Source of the DNA: Rufibacter glacialis
GTDB taxonomy: Bacteria; Bacteroidota; Bacteroidia; Cytophagales; Hymenobacteraceae
Length of the DNA: 64,000 nt
Assembly: GCF_008271745.1 (NCBI RefSeq)
Contig: NZ_VKKZ01000010.1
Span: forward strand, 1 to 64,000
Reading direction: 5' to 3'
Made by a program: the position numbers and the translations under genes. A model generated the notes under the pieces. The model was not told the origin of the DNA. It ran no database searches and was given only the letters and a program-made list of their open reading frames with translations. Below are positions 8,810-17,931 of this stretch, piece by piece (position 1 is the first letter of the stretch; each line of letters begins with the position of its first letter).

Positions 8810-9886
8810 ATGATTTATGATTATCTGGTAGTAGGGCACGGCCTGGCCGGCGCGATTTTAACCTGTTTTCTGGAAAAAGCCGGTAAAACGGTGCTGGTGG
8901 TGGATGCCCCCAAAGAGAACTCGGCCTCCCGCGTGGCGGCCGGGCTGATCAACCCGGTGGCGGGGAAACGGTTTGCCAAAAGCTGGCAGATTGACGCCTT
9001 TCTGCCCGCCGCCGCCGCCTTTTACCAGGAGATGGAGGAACGCTACCAGACCCGCTTGTTCCACCGCAAACCCATTCTCAAACTCTTCTCCACCGCAGAG
9101 GAACAGAACAACTGGATGGGCAAAAGCACTGACCCCGCCTGGGACGGCTACATTGAAACCACGCACCTGCAACTCCCAGTCTCTGAATACGTTCACCAGG
9201 AATTAGGCGGTCTGCTCATTCAGCAGGGTGGGTACGTGGCCCTGCGGTCGTTCCTGGATCTGCGGGCTGAAGACCTCAGGCAACGGGGAGCGATCCGGTT
9301 AGAGGCCTTGGATTTATCTCTGCTGGAATTGTCTCCGGATACAGTGCGTTACAAGGAGATAACGGCCCGAAACATCGTTTTCTGCGAGGGAGCGCAAGGT
9401 GCCCAGAACCCGTTTTTCAGTTGGTTGCCTTTTTCTTTGAATAAAGGGGAAATTTTGGATATAAATATGCCTGATTTTGAGGCTTCCTATATCTATAATA
9501 AAGCCGTTTACGTTGTGCCTTTAGGACAAACCCACTACCGCGTGGGTGCCACGTACAACTGGCGGAACCTGGAGGAAAACCTAACCCAGGAGGCCAGGGA
9601 AGAACTGACGGCCAAGGCACAGGACATTCTGAAAAAACCGTTTACCGTGACAAAGCAGTATGTAGGGGTAAGGCCCGCCGTGCGAGACCGGAAACCCTTG
9701 GTGGGCGTGCACCCCCAGCACCCGCGCATAGGTATTTTCAACGGGATGGGCTCTAAAGGAGTATTGATGGCGCCCTTGCTGGCGCAGCAGTTTATCTCAA
9801 GGCTGGAGCAGGGAACGGCCCTTTGGCCAGAGGTGGATATTGTCCGGTATTTATCGTTATATTTAGCATCTACGTCAACCACATGA
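8810..9886 (+). CDS. FAD-dependent oxidoreductase (DAO family)
   Basis: A 358-residue protein of the D-amino-acid/glycine oxidase family (DAO, PF01266). It starts with a dinucleotide-binding fold with GHGLAG (G9, G11, G14), then the SRVAAGLINPVAGKRFAKSW-like segment used by this family to bind FAD. Near the C-terminus a GMGSKGV segment is the usual second FAD contact. Relatives oxidise glycine, sarcosine, D-amino acids or the MnmC substrate; which one this protein uses cannot be read from the sequence. The start at 8810 places the FAD motif at the usual distance from the N-terminus. Its last 4 nt overlap the next gene (ATGA), so the two are translationally coupled. Confidence 0.85.
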   Translation: MIYDYLVVGHGLAGAILTCFLEKAGKTVLVVDAPKENSASRVAAGLINPVAGKRFAKSWQIDAFLPAAAAFYQEMEERYQTRLFHRKPILKLFSTAEEQNNWMGKSTDPAWDGYIETTHLQLPVSEYVHQELGGLLIQQGGYVALRSFLDLRAEDLRQRGAIRLEALDLSLLELSPDTVRYKEITARNIVFCEGAQGAQNPFFSWLPFSLNKGEILDINMPDFEASYIYNKAVYVVPLGQTHYRVGATYNWRNLEENLTQEAREELTAKAQDILKKPFTVTKQYVGVRPAVRDRKPLVGVHPQHPRIGIFNGMGSKGVLMAPLLAQQFISRLEQGTALWPEVDIVRYLSLYLASTSTT

Positions 9887-12800
9887 GTCCACTCTCTACT
9901 CGCTATTTACCTGTGTGCCGGTTACTTGTAGTGCTACTGGCGCTGGTGGCACCTGTGTTTACGTATGGCCAGGCAACCGCCCCAGACGATTTCGGGCAAA
10001 ACCGGATTCAGTACAAACGCTTCAACTGGCAGTACTACAGCACGCAGAACTTCAACATCTACTACTCGCAGGACGGCCGTGAACTGGCCCGCCACGCCGC
10101 GGAGCACGCTGAAAGGGAACTGAAGCGCATCACCGCCCTCATTGGTTACTATCCTTACTCCAAGATCACCATCATCATGTACAACTCTGTCTCAGACCTG
10201 AAGCAGAGCAACATCGGTTTGATTGATGACCCCTACAAAGGCGGCAATGACGCCCTGTTTGTGAAAAGCAAGATTGAGGTAGCCTTTGAAGGTTCCCAGA
10301 CGGAGTTGAAGCGGCAGATGACCTACCGAATCTCTGAACTGCTGCTCTCTGACATGATGTACGGCGGCAGCCTGAAGGAGGTGATCCAGAGCAACTACCT
10401 GCTGCGCCTGCCCGAGTGGTTTGTCTCCGGGGCTGCGGCGTACCTTTCTGAGGGCTGGAGCGTGGACATGGATGACTACATGCGGGACATGATCCAGAAA
10501 ACGGGTGGAAAACGCCCTGATCCGCTGTTTGCCCGCAACCAGCGCCTGACCGGGCAATCCATCTGGAACTACATCACAGAACGGCACGGCACCTCCGCTA
10601 TCCAAAACATCCTCAACCTGACCCGCATTACCCGTGACATTGAGGTGGGCATTGCTAGTAGCCTGAACATGCCGTACAAGCGGTTCATGCGGGACTGGTT
10701 TGCGTACTACACCCAGATGAACACCTTTGCCGAGGGAGCCATGCCTGCGCCCAGCAAAGAAAACAAGATCAAAAAGACCAATGCCCATAACCTGCTGTAT
10801 TCAGAACCGGTGGTAAGCCCCAGTGGCCAGAAACTGGCGTTTGTGACCTATGACCGGGGAGCCTACAAGGTGCACGTGCGTGAGCTAGGCTCCAATAACC
10901 AGAAAACCGTGTACCGCGGCGGGTATAAAATGCCTAACCAAGCCATTGACCGCTCGGTGCCCCTGCTGTCCTGGCGGTCAGAGTCGCAGTTAGGGGTTTC
11001 TGACGTTAGAAGGGGGAAACTGCAGCTGAAACTGCAGGATGCGGGCAAACGCTACATTCCGGGGGTGACCACGGTGAAAAACCTGTTGGGAAAAACCAGC
11101 AACGTGCTGCCGCTCAACGCCTACAGCCAGATTGTAGGGCTTGATTTCTCAGAAGACGGCCAGTTTATGGTGCTGAGTGCGGTGAAAAACGGGCAGAGTG
11201 ATTTATACCTGTACCGCGGGGGGCGTTTAGTACGCCAATTGACCAATGACATCTTTGATGACCTGGATCCGGCTTTTCTACCGGGGCCGGGTAACCGCAT
11301 CGTTTTCTCGTCTAACCGCTACGCGGATTCGCTCCAGTCTAGCCGGGGTACCTTCAACGCGGTGGCCAACAACTATGACATTTACCTGTTTGACCCGGAA
11401 AACGCCCAAAGCCGTTTCTGGCAGCTGACCTACACGCCCTCTAATGAGGTAAAGCCTATTGGCCTGGCCGAAGACGAGATCATGTACCTGGGTGAGGAAA
11501 CAGGCATCAGGTCTTTGTACCGCCACAACATCAAGACCGGGGCTATAAGCCGGGTCACTAATTTCCAGCAGAACATCAAGGCGTATGATTACCACCCGCG
11601 CACGGGCAACCTGACCTTTGTGGCCAATGACCGCGCCAAGGAGTTTTTGTACCATTACCCCAATGCTGCCTTGCCCGCCGTGGCGCAGGCCGGCTTTAAA
11701 ACCAAGCGCCAGCAGACCCTGGAAGGCCACATGCAGCGGAGAATCCAGCAGGAGAACGCCCGCATAGCGGCAGCCCAGGCCGCCAAAGCCGCCGCCGATT
11801 CCCTTGCGGCCCTACGGTTAACCCAAACGGGAGACAGCCTGGCCACTGACAGCACTGCCGCCCCGGCCAAACCTCCGGTGACCGCCCCTAAGCCCAAGCC
11901 CAGAACCATCATGGCCCTGGCTTCTTCCGATTCCTTGGTGCTGAACTACCCCAAGCCGTATGACCTGCGGTTTAGCGTGAACAGCCTGACCACCTCTATC
12001 TACGCCGACCCCTTGCTGGGTTTCGGGTTTGTGATGGAAGTGGGCATGGCAGATCTGTTTGAGGACTACCGCATCAAAGGCGGGGTCTTCGCCCTCACAG
12101 ACTTGCAGACCACCAATTTCTACGCCGAATACGCTAACCTGAAGAACCGCTATGATTTCCTGATAGGCTACCAGAAGCAAAGCGTGCTGCAGGACAACAA
12201 CGGCGGCTTGATACGGCGGCTGCACAAGCATGAGGTAATGCCTGCGCTCAGCTACCCATTGACCAATGCCCTGAGCGTGAAACTTCTGCCCCGCTACTCC
12301 AACATCAGGTACACCATCATGGAGAACTTCTCTGAACCAGACGTGGTCATGGATTTTGCCGGAATTGGGGGAGAATTGGTGTATGACAACTCCGTGGTGA
12401 CGGGCATGAACATGCGCGAAGGCACCCGTATGAAGATGGGCGTGTCCCGCATGTACGGTATAGGAGACAAGGAGATCGGGTTTGGTAAGTTCTACCTGGA
12501 CCTGAGGCACTACCAGAAAATACACCGCGAGTTCGTGTGGGCCAACCGCTTAAGCTACGGCCATTCCTTCGGGCCCTCGCCTAAGAAATACCTGCTGGGT
12601 GGCGTAGACAACTGGATTGGGGCAGATGAAGACAGTATTCCCATCTATGACAATACCTCTACCCCGGCCGACTTCTTCTACCTGGAGTTCAGCACCCCGT
12701 TAAGAGGTTTCAACTACAACGCCCGTAACGGAAGCAGGTACGTGCTCTGGAACTCTGAGCTTCGCCTGCCGCTGTTCCAGTACCTGTTTGAAGGCCCCAT

Positions 12801-13092
12801 CAACTCGGGCTTCTTCCGCAACCTACAGATGGTAGGGTTCTTTGATGCCGGTACGGCTTATAACCGGGGTAACCCGTTCAGTGAAGATAACTCAGTGAAC
12901 ACGCAGCCGGTGCCCAGGCCGCCGTTTGAGGTCATTGTGCGCAACTTCCGCAACCCGTTCATGTACGGGTATGGCTTTGGCGCCCGCACCACCTTGCTGG
13001 GCGTGTATGGCCGGTTTGACATGGCCTGGGGAGAAAGAAACCTGAAACGCGAAGGCCCTAAGTTCTACTTCTCCATGGGCTATGACTTCTAA
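9883..13092 (+). CDS. TolB-like beta-propeller and beta-barrel outer-membrane protein
   Basis: A 1069-residue exported protein with a signal peptide (about 1-30). Residues about 50-290 resemble a gluzincin (peptidase MA-like) domain: LPEWFVSGAAAYLSEGW at about 175-192 matches the motif downstream of the zinc site. However, the HExxH position reads RQMTYRISELLL (about 144-155), so the zinc site is degenerate. Residues about 310-600 hold TolB/PD40-type propeller repeats. An Ala/Pro-rich linker (about 615-680) leads to a C-terminal region of amphipathic strands ending in phenylalanine, as in Omp85-like barrels. Homologues in Bacteroidota are usually annotated as TolB-like translocation proteins. 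It is coupled to the FAD oxidoreductase gene by a 4-nt overlap. The function is unknown. Confidence 0.8.
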   Translation: MSPLSTRYLPVCRLLVVLLALVAPVFTYGQATAPDDFGQNRIQYKRFNWQYYSTQNFNIYYSQDGRELARHAAEHAERELKRITALIGYYPYSKITIIMYNSVSDLKQSNIGLIDDPYKGGNDALFVKSKIEVAFEGSQTELKRQMTYRISELLLSDMMYGGSLKEVIQSNYLLRLPEWFVSGAAAYLSEGWSVDMDDYMRDMIQKTGGKRPDPLFARNQRLTGQSIWNYITERHGTSAIQNILNLTRITRDIEVGIASSLNMPYKRFMRDWFAYYTQMNTFAEGAMPAPSKENKIKKTNAHNLLYSEPVVSPSGQKLAFVTYDRGAYKVHVRELGSNNQKTVYRGGYKMPNQAIDRSVPLLSWRSESQLGVSDVRRGKLQLKLQDAGKRYIPGVTTVKNLLGKTSNVLPLNAYSQIVGLDFSEDGQFMVLSAVKNGQSDLYLYRGGRLVRQLTNDIFDDLDPAFLPGPGNRIVFSSNRYADSLQSSRGTFNAVANNYDIYLFDPENAQSRFWQLTYTPSNEVKPIGLAEDEIMYLGEETGIRSLYRHNIKTGAISRVTNFQQNIKAYDYHPRTGNLTFVANDRAKEFLYHYPNAALPAVAQAGFKTKRQQTLEGHMQRRIQQENARIAAAQAAKAAADSLAALRLTQTGDSLATDSTAAPAKPPVTAPKPKPRTIMALASSDSLVLNYPKPYDLRFSVNSLTTSIYADPLLGFGFVMEVGMADLFEDYRIKGGVFALTDLQTTNFYAEYANLKNRYDFLIGYQKQSVLQDNNGGLIRRLHKHEVMPALSYPLTNALSVKLLPRYSNIRYTIMENFSEPDVVMDFAGIGGELVYDNSVVTGMNMREGTRMKMGVSRMYGIGDKEIGFGKFYLDLRHYQKIHREFVWANRLSYGHSFGPSPKKYLLGGVDNWIGADEDSIPIYDNTSTPADFFYLEFSTPLRGFNYNARNGSRYVLWNSELRLPLFQYLFEGPINSGFFRNLQMVGFFDAGTAYNRGNPFSEDNSVNTQPVPRPPFEVIVRNFRNPFMYGYGFGARTTLLGVYGRFDMAWGERNLKREGPKFYFSMGYDF

Positions 13093-13139
13093 TACAGGAA
13101 ACAAAGACGGCTTTTCGCCTGATTCTGTAAAAACACCTT

Positions 13140-13182
13140 AAAAGCAGAAGACCTCCCTGAACAAGGGAGGTCTTCTGCTTTT
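13140..13182 (+). terminator. Terminator after the TolB-like gene
   Basis: A perfect 18-bp stem (13140-13157 with 13165-13182) with a 7-nt loop and flanking A and T runs lies 47 nt past the stop codon. Confidence 0.9.
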
Positions 13183-13261
13183 AAGGATACAAAAAGAAAG
13201 GGTATGCACCTTTGCCGGAGAGGACAATGCGGAGAACAATGCGTGGTAGAGACAAGGCAAA

Positions 13262-13360
13262 AGATAGCAATGCGTGAGAGACAAGGCGGTGCCGTTGTCT
13301 CTACAGGGGTTCTCCTTTCCGCCTTTACTAACTTTCCCTGTTCCAGTCTTCCCCGAGCGC
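13262..13360. repeat. Element F copy 1
   Basis: About 98 bp that recur at 35659-35755 with roughly 85 percent identity by eye. It contains a GAGACAA...TTGTCTC inverted repeat around a GGCGGTGCC centre. It lies in an otherwise gene-free gap and looks like a MITE or a repeat remnant. Confidence 0.75.
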
Positions 13361-13522
13361 TTAGCGGAAACTATGCAAAGAGCCGCACTTGCACCCATGA
13401 AACAAGCGGACAAGCCAGGGGAATAACATACCGCATGCACCCACCAATGGCGGTCCAAGCCGGAATTTTATCAAAGAACTCAATATAAGCCTAATCCCAA
13501 GACACAGAAAAAACCGGCCCTT

Positions 13523-13560
13523 TGTTTTAAGCGAATATTTGCAAAAACGCCTTAAAAGCA
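13523..13560. repeat. Element A copy
   Basis: Imperfect palindrome with TTTTAAGCG and CGCCTTAAAA arms, directly next to the purQ terminator. The gap between the TolB-like gene and purQ (about 600 bases) otherwise holds two terminators and element F, and no gene I can support. Confidence 0.5.
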
Positions 13561-13597
13561 AAGGCTCCTTTCCCGAAGGAAAAGGAGCCTTTGCTTT
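13555..13597 (-). terminator. Terminator after purQ
   Basis: A 16-bp stem (13555-13570 with 13582-13597), extended inward by three more pairs with one bulge. It lies about 105 nt downstream of the purQ stop on the minus strand. Confidence 0.8.
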
Positions 13598-13702
13598 ATA
13601 ATCAGCGGCAGCGGTTAGTTTCGCGCCTGCTTTTTACAAAACAGCGGAATCCTGCCTAACTATGCTCCAAATAGAAGCGTTCTCTTATGAGAAGAGCGGT
13701 AC

Positions 13703-14395
13703 TTACACTTGTACCGCTTGCAACAGAGACTCAAACAGCAGACGGCCGTCTGTGTTGTTGAGCTCCGTGTCAACAGCGCGTTCCGGGTGCGGCATCATGC
13801 CAAATACGTTCTTGTTTTTGTTGCTCACGCCGGCAATGTTGAGCAAGCTGCCGTTGCAGTTACACACCTCCGTTACCTGGCCGTTGGCGTCACAGTAGCG
13901 GAACATGATCTGGCCGTTGTCCTCCAAAGATTTCAAGGTATCAGCATCCGCGTGGAAGCGGCCTTCGCCGTGGGCGATGGGAATTTTATAGGCTTTGCCG
14001 GGCTCCAGAAGGGCAGTAGGCAGGGCCTCTGTGTTCTCTGGGGTAATGTACACGTTCTGGCAGATGAACTGCTGGCTGGTGTTGCGCAGCAAGGCGCCTG
14101 GCAACAGGCCGGCCTCCGTCAAGATCTGGAAGCCATTGCAGATGCCCCACACGTACCCACCGGAGTTGGCAAACTTCACCACTTCCTGCATGATAGGGGA
14201 GAACCGGGCAATGGCCCCTGAACGCAAATAGTCACCATAGGAGAAACCTCCGGGCAGTACTATGAAATCACAGTTCTGCAAATCATGGTCTTTGTGCCAC
14301 AGCCTCACAACTTCCTTCTGGGTGGTTTGCTGCAAAGCATCAATGACATCCTGGTCACAGTTGGACCCTGGGAAAACGACAACTCCAAATTTCAT
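13703..14395 (-). CDS. purQ: Phosphoribosylformylglycinamidine synthase subunit PurQ
   Basis: A 230-residue class I glutamine amidotransferase. It starts MKFGVVVFPGSNCDQD, the standard PurQ opening. The nucleophile elbow is in VWGICNGFQIL (C86) and the histidine/glutamate pair is in MMPHPERA near residue 203. PurQ supplies ammonia from glutamine to the small PurL within the PurLQS complex. The start at 14395 gives the normal family length; a frame extending 11 codons further upstream has no homologous sequence. A TATCTTTG promoter box lies exactly 4 nt before this start, which suggests a leaderless message and supports the chosen start. Confidence 0.96.
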   Translation of the reverse strand: MKFGVVVFPGSNCDQDVIDALQQTTQKEVVRLWHKDHDLQNCDFIVLPGGFSYGDYLRSGAIARFSPIMQEVVKFANSGGYVWGICNGFQILTEAGLLPGALLRNTSQQFICQNVYITPENTEALPTALLEPGKAYKIPIAHGEGRFHADADTLKSLEDNGQIMFRYCDANGQVTEVCNCNGSLLNIAGVSNKNKNVFGMMPHPERAVDTELNNTDGRLLFESLLQAVQV

Positions 14396-14399
14396 AGGC

Positions 14400-14407
14400 C
14401 AAAGATA
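14400..14407 (-). promoter_or_regulatory. -7 promoter box of purQ (leaderless)
   Basis: TATCTTTG on the minus strand matches the Bacteroidota -7 consensus TAnnTTTG. It ends 4 nt before the purQ ATG, so transcription would start at or next to the start codon. No clear -33 TTTG was found at the usual distance. Confidence 0.6.
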
Positions 14408-14521
14408 AAGAAAATACACAAGTTTCATTGTTTGAAGGCCACAGAAACCACAATCATTAGATAGCGTGAGAGTGACGCTTTTTTCATAGATTTACTTTTT
14501 TCCATTTTGATAGTACAACGT

Positions 14522-15403
14522 ATGCTATTATCCATGACCGGGTTTGGGTCTGCCCATTCAGAAACCGAAGGCTCCACCATCACCGTTGAGCTGAAGTCGC
14601 TTAATTCCAAATCCATGGATCTAAGCCTGCGGATTCCCCGGAGCCTGTCTGACAAAGAGCTGGAGATCAGGAACCTGATAAGCAAAAGCCTGGTGCGCGG
14701 CAAGGTAAATCTTACCATTGAGGTCTCCAGAGGCAAAACCAGCGCTACCCGCAGTAGAATCAACCTAGAGCTGTTACAGAGCTATTTCAGGGAACTGGAG
14801 GCCGCGGCTATTGCCCTGGGCGCCAAATCACCAGACTTGTTCCGGTTAGCCTTGCACATGCCAGAGGTGCTGCAGAATGAGAGCACAGATGAAAAAGGAG
14901 AAGAGGTTTCCTGGGAGCAGGTGGCGCCGGTGCTGCAAGAGGCCATGGAGAACTTCAACACGTTCCGGGCAGATGAAGGCAAAGCCCTCACCAATGAGAT
15001 CGTCTCGTACATAGACCGCATCAGAATCCTGCTGGCCGAGGTAGACAAACACGACCCCAGCCGGGTAGAGCATATCAGGCAGCGCATTCAGGGACACTTG
15101 CAGGAGATCAGCTCCTCAGAGTCGTTCAACCAGAACCGCTTTGAGCAGGAGATGATCTACTACATTGAGAAACTGGACATTGCCGAAGAAAAAGTACGCC
15201 TGGTGAACCACCTGCATTATTTCACTGAGACGGTGTACCTGCCTGAACCAACCGGTAAGAAACTGGCGTTCATCTCTCAGGAGATAGGCCGTGAGATCAA
15301 CACCATAGGGTCCAAGGCCAATGATGCTACCATCCAGCGCTTGGTGGTGGAGATGAAAGAAGAGCTGGAGAAAATCAAAGAACAGCTGAACAATATCCTG
15401 TAA
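14522..15403 (+). CDS. yicC: YicC/YloC family endoribonuclease
   Basis: A 293-residue protein with the conserved family opening MLLSMTGFGSA, the LNSKSMDLSLRIP segment and the C-terminal DUF1732 part with YYIEKLDIAEEKVRL, SQEIGREINTIGSKAND and a final EELEKIKEQLNNIL. YicC-type proteins are RNA endonucleases involved in small-RNA turnover in E. coli and related roles elsewhere. The first ATG (14522) yields the family's exact N-terminus; a longer reading from an upstream ATG is not supported. The gene is divergent from purQ and followed by a secreted protease gene 55 nt downstream. Confidence 0.95.
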   Translation: MLLSMTGFGSAHSETEGSTITVELKSLNSKSMDLSLRIPRSLSDKELEIRNLISKSLVRGKVNLTIEVSRGKTSATRSRINLELLQSYFRELEAAAIALGAKSPDLFRLALHMPEVLQNESTDEKGEEVSWEQVAPVLQEAMENFNTFRADEGKALTNEIVSYIDRIRILLAEVDKHDPSRVEHIRQRIQGHLQEISSSESFNQNRFEQEMIYYIEKLDIAEEKVRLVNHLHYFTETVYLPEPTGKKLAFISQEIGREINTIGSKANDATIQRLVVEMKEELEKIKEQLNNIL

Positions 15404-15410
15404 GCCGGCT

Positions 15411-15446
15411 GTTTTTGGCCTGTTTCCTGGAAATCCCAACTGAAAC
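15411..15446. repeat. Element A copy
   Basis: Imperfect palindrome with a GTTT...GGCCTGTTTCC left half and a GGAAATCCC...TGAAAC right half. It starts 8 nt after the yicC stop and fills most of the gap to the M43 protease gene. Confidence 0.55.
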
Positions 15447-15458
15447 ACGTTCAAGCCC

Positions 15459-17567
15459 ATGGCTCAGAAGTTACTCTTCGCACTTGTTTTCCTGTATCTG
15501 GGAGTAACTTCCGCCTGGGGCCAGACGCGGGCCTGCGGTACCATGCAGCACCTGGCACACCTGGAGAAAAGCCGCCCCGCGCTCAAGGCCCAGGTGCAGC
15601 AACAGGCCAGAATGGCGGCAACAGGCCAGAAACAGACCAATGAGAAAAAACTGCTGGGCGGCGTGGTCACCATTCCGGTGGTGGTGCACGTGGTCTACAA
15701 TACCTCTACCCAAAACATCTCAGATGCCCAGATTAAATCTCAGATAGAGGCCTTGAACCGGGATTTTCGGCGGCTGAACGCCGATGCCGTCAATACCCCG
15801 GATCTTTTCAAAGGTGTGGCCGCCGATGCCGAGATTGAGTTCTGCCTGGCCCAGCGCACCCCAGACGGCGAACCCACCAACGGCATTACCAGAACCGCTA
15901 CCACCAAGCCAGATTTCGGGGTAGGCGACTCTATGAAGTTCGCGGCCCTGGGCGGGAAAGAGGCCTGGAACACAAGCCAGTACCTGAACATCTGGGTGGT
16001 GCGGTTCCACAAAGACGAGAAGGTGCTGGGGTTTGCCCAGTTCCCCAACGTAGGCTCTCCCTTGACCGACGGCGTGGTGATTGATTACCGCTACTTCGGG
16101 ACCACCGGCACCGTGGTGCGGCCTTTCAACCTGGGCCGGACCACCACCCATGAAGTAGGCCACTGGCTCAACCTTTTCCACATCTGGGGCGACGAGCCGT
16201 GCGGCAATGACCAGGTAGACGATACGCCTACCCAGCAGGAAGAAAACACCGATTGCCCCACGTTTCCCAAGGCCAGCTGCAACAACACCAGTGATATGTT
16301 CATGAACTTCATGGACTACACCAATGATGCCTGCATGAACCTTTTTACCATAGGGCAGAAGAACGTGATGCAAAAGACGCTGAATACCTTCCGGGCCGGG
16401 CTCCTTACCTCGCCAGGGTGCAAAGCCGTGCAGGTCCCAGACCTGGATGCCGCGCTCATTGAGGTCACCTCGCCGGGGCAGGTACTTTGTGCCCCGTCTT
16501 TCACCCCTACAGTGGTACTCCGCAACAAAGGCAGCCAAACGCTCACCGCCGCCCAGATTCAGTACAGGGTAGACAACGGCCCCACCCAAACCTATTCCTG
16601 GACCGGGTCCCTAGCCTCCTTCCAGAACGCTATCCTTTCCCTTCCCGCTTTGACCACTACCCCCGGGGCCCATACCATTACTTATTCCATTGTATCAAGG
16701 AATAACGCGGCCACAGACGCAGATGCGGGTAACAACACCATTACCGCTTCTTTCCAGACCCTTGGTAGAACCTTGTCCTTGCAGGAAGGGTTTGAGAGTT
16801 CCACGTTCCCGCCGGCCGGTTGGCGGATCATCAACCCCAACCGGGACCTTACCTGGGAACGGACCACCAAGGCCGCCAAAACCGGCGTGGCCTCAGCGGT
16901 CATGCGCAACATAGACTATGAAGCCAATGGTTTGGTAGACGAACTGGTGCTGCCGCCGCTGGACCTTTCAACCCGCAGCACGCCCCGGCTGTCGTTCCAG
17001 TTGGCCTACGCCCTTCTGTCTGAATCCGGCTTCTCTGATACCCTGGAAGTCTGGGCCTCCGCTGACTGCGGGACCACCTATCAGCGCCTCTATCAGAAAG
17101 CGGGCCAGGCCCTGACCACGGCCACTCCTTATTTCACCGAGGATGAGTTTGTGCCCACCGCCGCCCAATGGCGCCAGGAAACGGTAGATCTGGGCGCTTT
17201 CGCCTCGGCCAAAACAGTGTTGGTCAAATTCCGGCACGTGACTGATTTTGAGAACAACCTCTACCTGGATGATGTGAAAGTAGACGGTGACCCGCTGGGG
17301 GCCCAGGAAGAGCAGGCCCTAAAGGCCCTGCAGGTAGCGCCTAACCCCACCACGGGACAAGTGTATATCACGTCACCGGAAGCCCTCATCACCAGCATCC
17401 AGGTCTGTGACGCGGTAGGCAAGGTGGTGCAGGAAATCACGTCGCCCAAGCACGTAAAGCGGCTGCCACTGCCCATTTCATTGCCTTACCAAACCAATGG
17501 CCTTTACCTGATCAAGATGGTCACCGACAAAGGAGTGGTGGTGCGTAGGGTGTTGCTGCTGAGGTAG
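15459..17567 (+). CDS. M43 metalloprotease with T9SS sorting tail
   Basis: A 702-residue secreted protease. A signal peptide (about 1-21) is followed by a propeptide-like stretch and an M43 (pappalysin-type) domain. The zinc motif HEVGHWLNLFH is at residues 231-241 and the Met-turn MNFMDYTNDACMN near 282-294. After the domain come a CARDB-like beta domain (about 330-430) and a MAM/jelly-roll-like domain (about 440-610). The C-terminus from about residue 620 (VAPNPTTGQVYI, later LYLIKMVTDKG and a basic end) is a type A T9SS sorting domain. It is therefore likely exported by SprA and processed by PorU, both encoded in this window. The substrate is unknown. Confidence 0.92.
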   Translation: MAQKLLFALVFLYLGVTSAWGQTRACGTMQHLAHLEKSRPALKAQVQQQARMAATGQKQTNEKKLLGGVVTIPVVVHVVYNTSTQNISDAQIKSQIEALNRDFRRLNADAVNTPDLFKGVAADAEIEFCLAQRTPDGEPTNGITRTATTKPDFGVGDSMKFAALGGKEAWNTSQYLNIWVVRFHKDEKVLGFAQFPNVGSPLTDGVVIDYRYFGTTGTVVRPFNLGRTTTHEVGHWLNLFHIWGDEPCGNDQVDDTPTQQEENTDCPTFPKASCNNTSDMFMNFMDYTNDACMNLFTIGQKNVMQKTLNTFRAGLLTSPGCKAVQVPDLDAALIEVTSPGQVLCAPSFTPTVVLRNKGSQTLTAAQIQYRVDNGPTQTYSWTGSLASFQNAILSLPALTTTPGAHTITYSIVSRNNAATDADAGNNTITASFQTLGRTLSLQEGFESSTFPPAGWRIINPNRDLTWERTTKAAKTGVASAVMRNIDYEANGLVDELVLPPLDLSTRSTPRLSFQLAYALLSESGFSDTLEVWASADCGTTYQRLYQKAGQALTTATPYFTEDEFVPTAAQWRQETVDLGAFASAKTVLVKFRHVTDFENNLYLDDVKVDGDPLGAQEEQALKALQVAPNPTTGQVYITSPEALITSIQVCDAVGKVVQEITSPKHVKRLPLPISLPYQTNGLYLIKMVTDKGVVVRRVLLLR

Positions 17568-17596
17568 AAGTTGCGACCTCGTAAAGGATCAAAAAA

Positions 17597-17637
17597 AGAG
17601 CCTCTGCGCTTTCCTGAAAAGGAGGCGCAGAGGCTCT
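17597..17637 (+). terminator. Terminator after the M43 protease gene
   Basis: A 13-bp stem (17597-17609 with 17625-17637), with an inner 4-bp stem, preceded by an A run and followed by a T-rich run. It lies 30 nt after the stop codon. Confidence 0.88.
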
Positions 17638-17663
17638 TCTGTTTTAATTGGTTTAAAATGGCG

Positions 17664-17826
17664 GATTCTCCCCTTGAGGGGAGCGAAGAGGGGTGTTTAC
17701 ACTTGCTGGTCAACGCATAGATGATAATGCTTGCTTCTTTGATAAGAAGATATCTTTTATAATTAACTCTGGAATGCCGCTCTCTTTTGTAAACACCCCT
17801 CTTTATCTCCCCTCAAGGGGAGAATC
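17664..17826. repeat. Element C, inverted-repeat MITE-like unit
   Basis: Two arms of about 37 bp (17664-17700 and 17789-17826) are near-perfect inverted repeats around an 88-bp AT-rich centre with no coding frame. Each arm holds its own small palindrome (CTCCCCTTGAGGGGAG). A single diverged arm recurs at 35574-35615. It resembles a miniature inverted-repeat element. It fills most of the 360-base gap between the M43 and M28 genes. Confidence 0.8.
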
Positions 17827-17891
17827 TGATCGTTGGAGCGATGAGCTAATCAACTAGATAATCCCCAATTCACGTTAATACGGCATTCTGC

Positions 17892-17926
17892 TTTCAGCCC
17901 TGTTTTTGCAAAAAGCAGCCCCAAAC
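17892..17926. repeat. Element A copy
   Basis: Imperfect palindrome with a CTGTTTTTGCAAAAAGCAG core. It ends just before the stop codon of the M28 peptidase gene on the minus strand. Confidence 0.6.
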
Positions 17927-17931
17927 AGAAG

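Noticed and set aside
13138-13458. 106-codon minus-strand frame before purQ
   Set aside because: It starts in a terminator and covers element F; similarity to the frame at 35.5 kb is due to the DNA repeat.
15720-16589. 289-codon frame antisense to the M43 gene
   Set aside because: The plus-strand frame has clear protease motifs; the antisense frame is a by-product of GC-rich codons.
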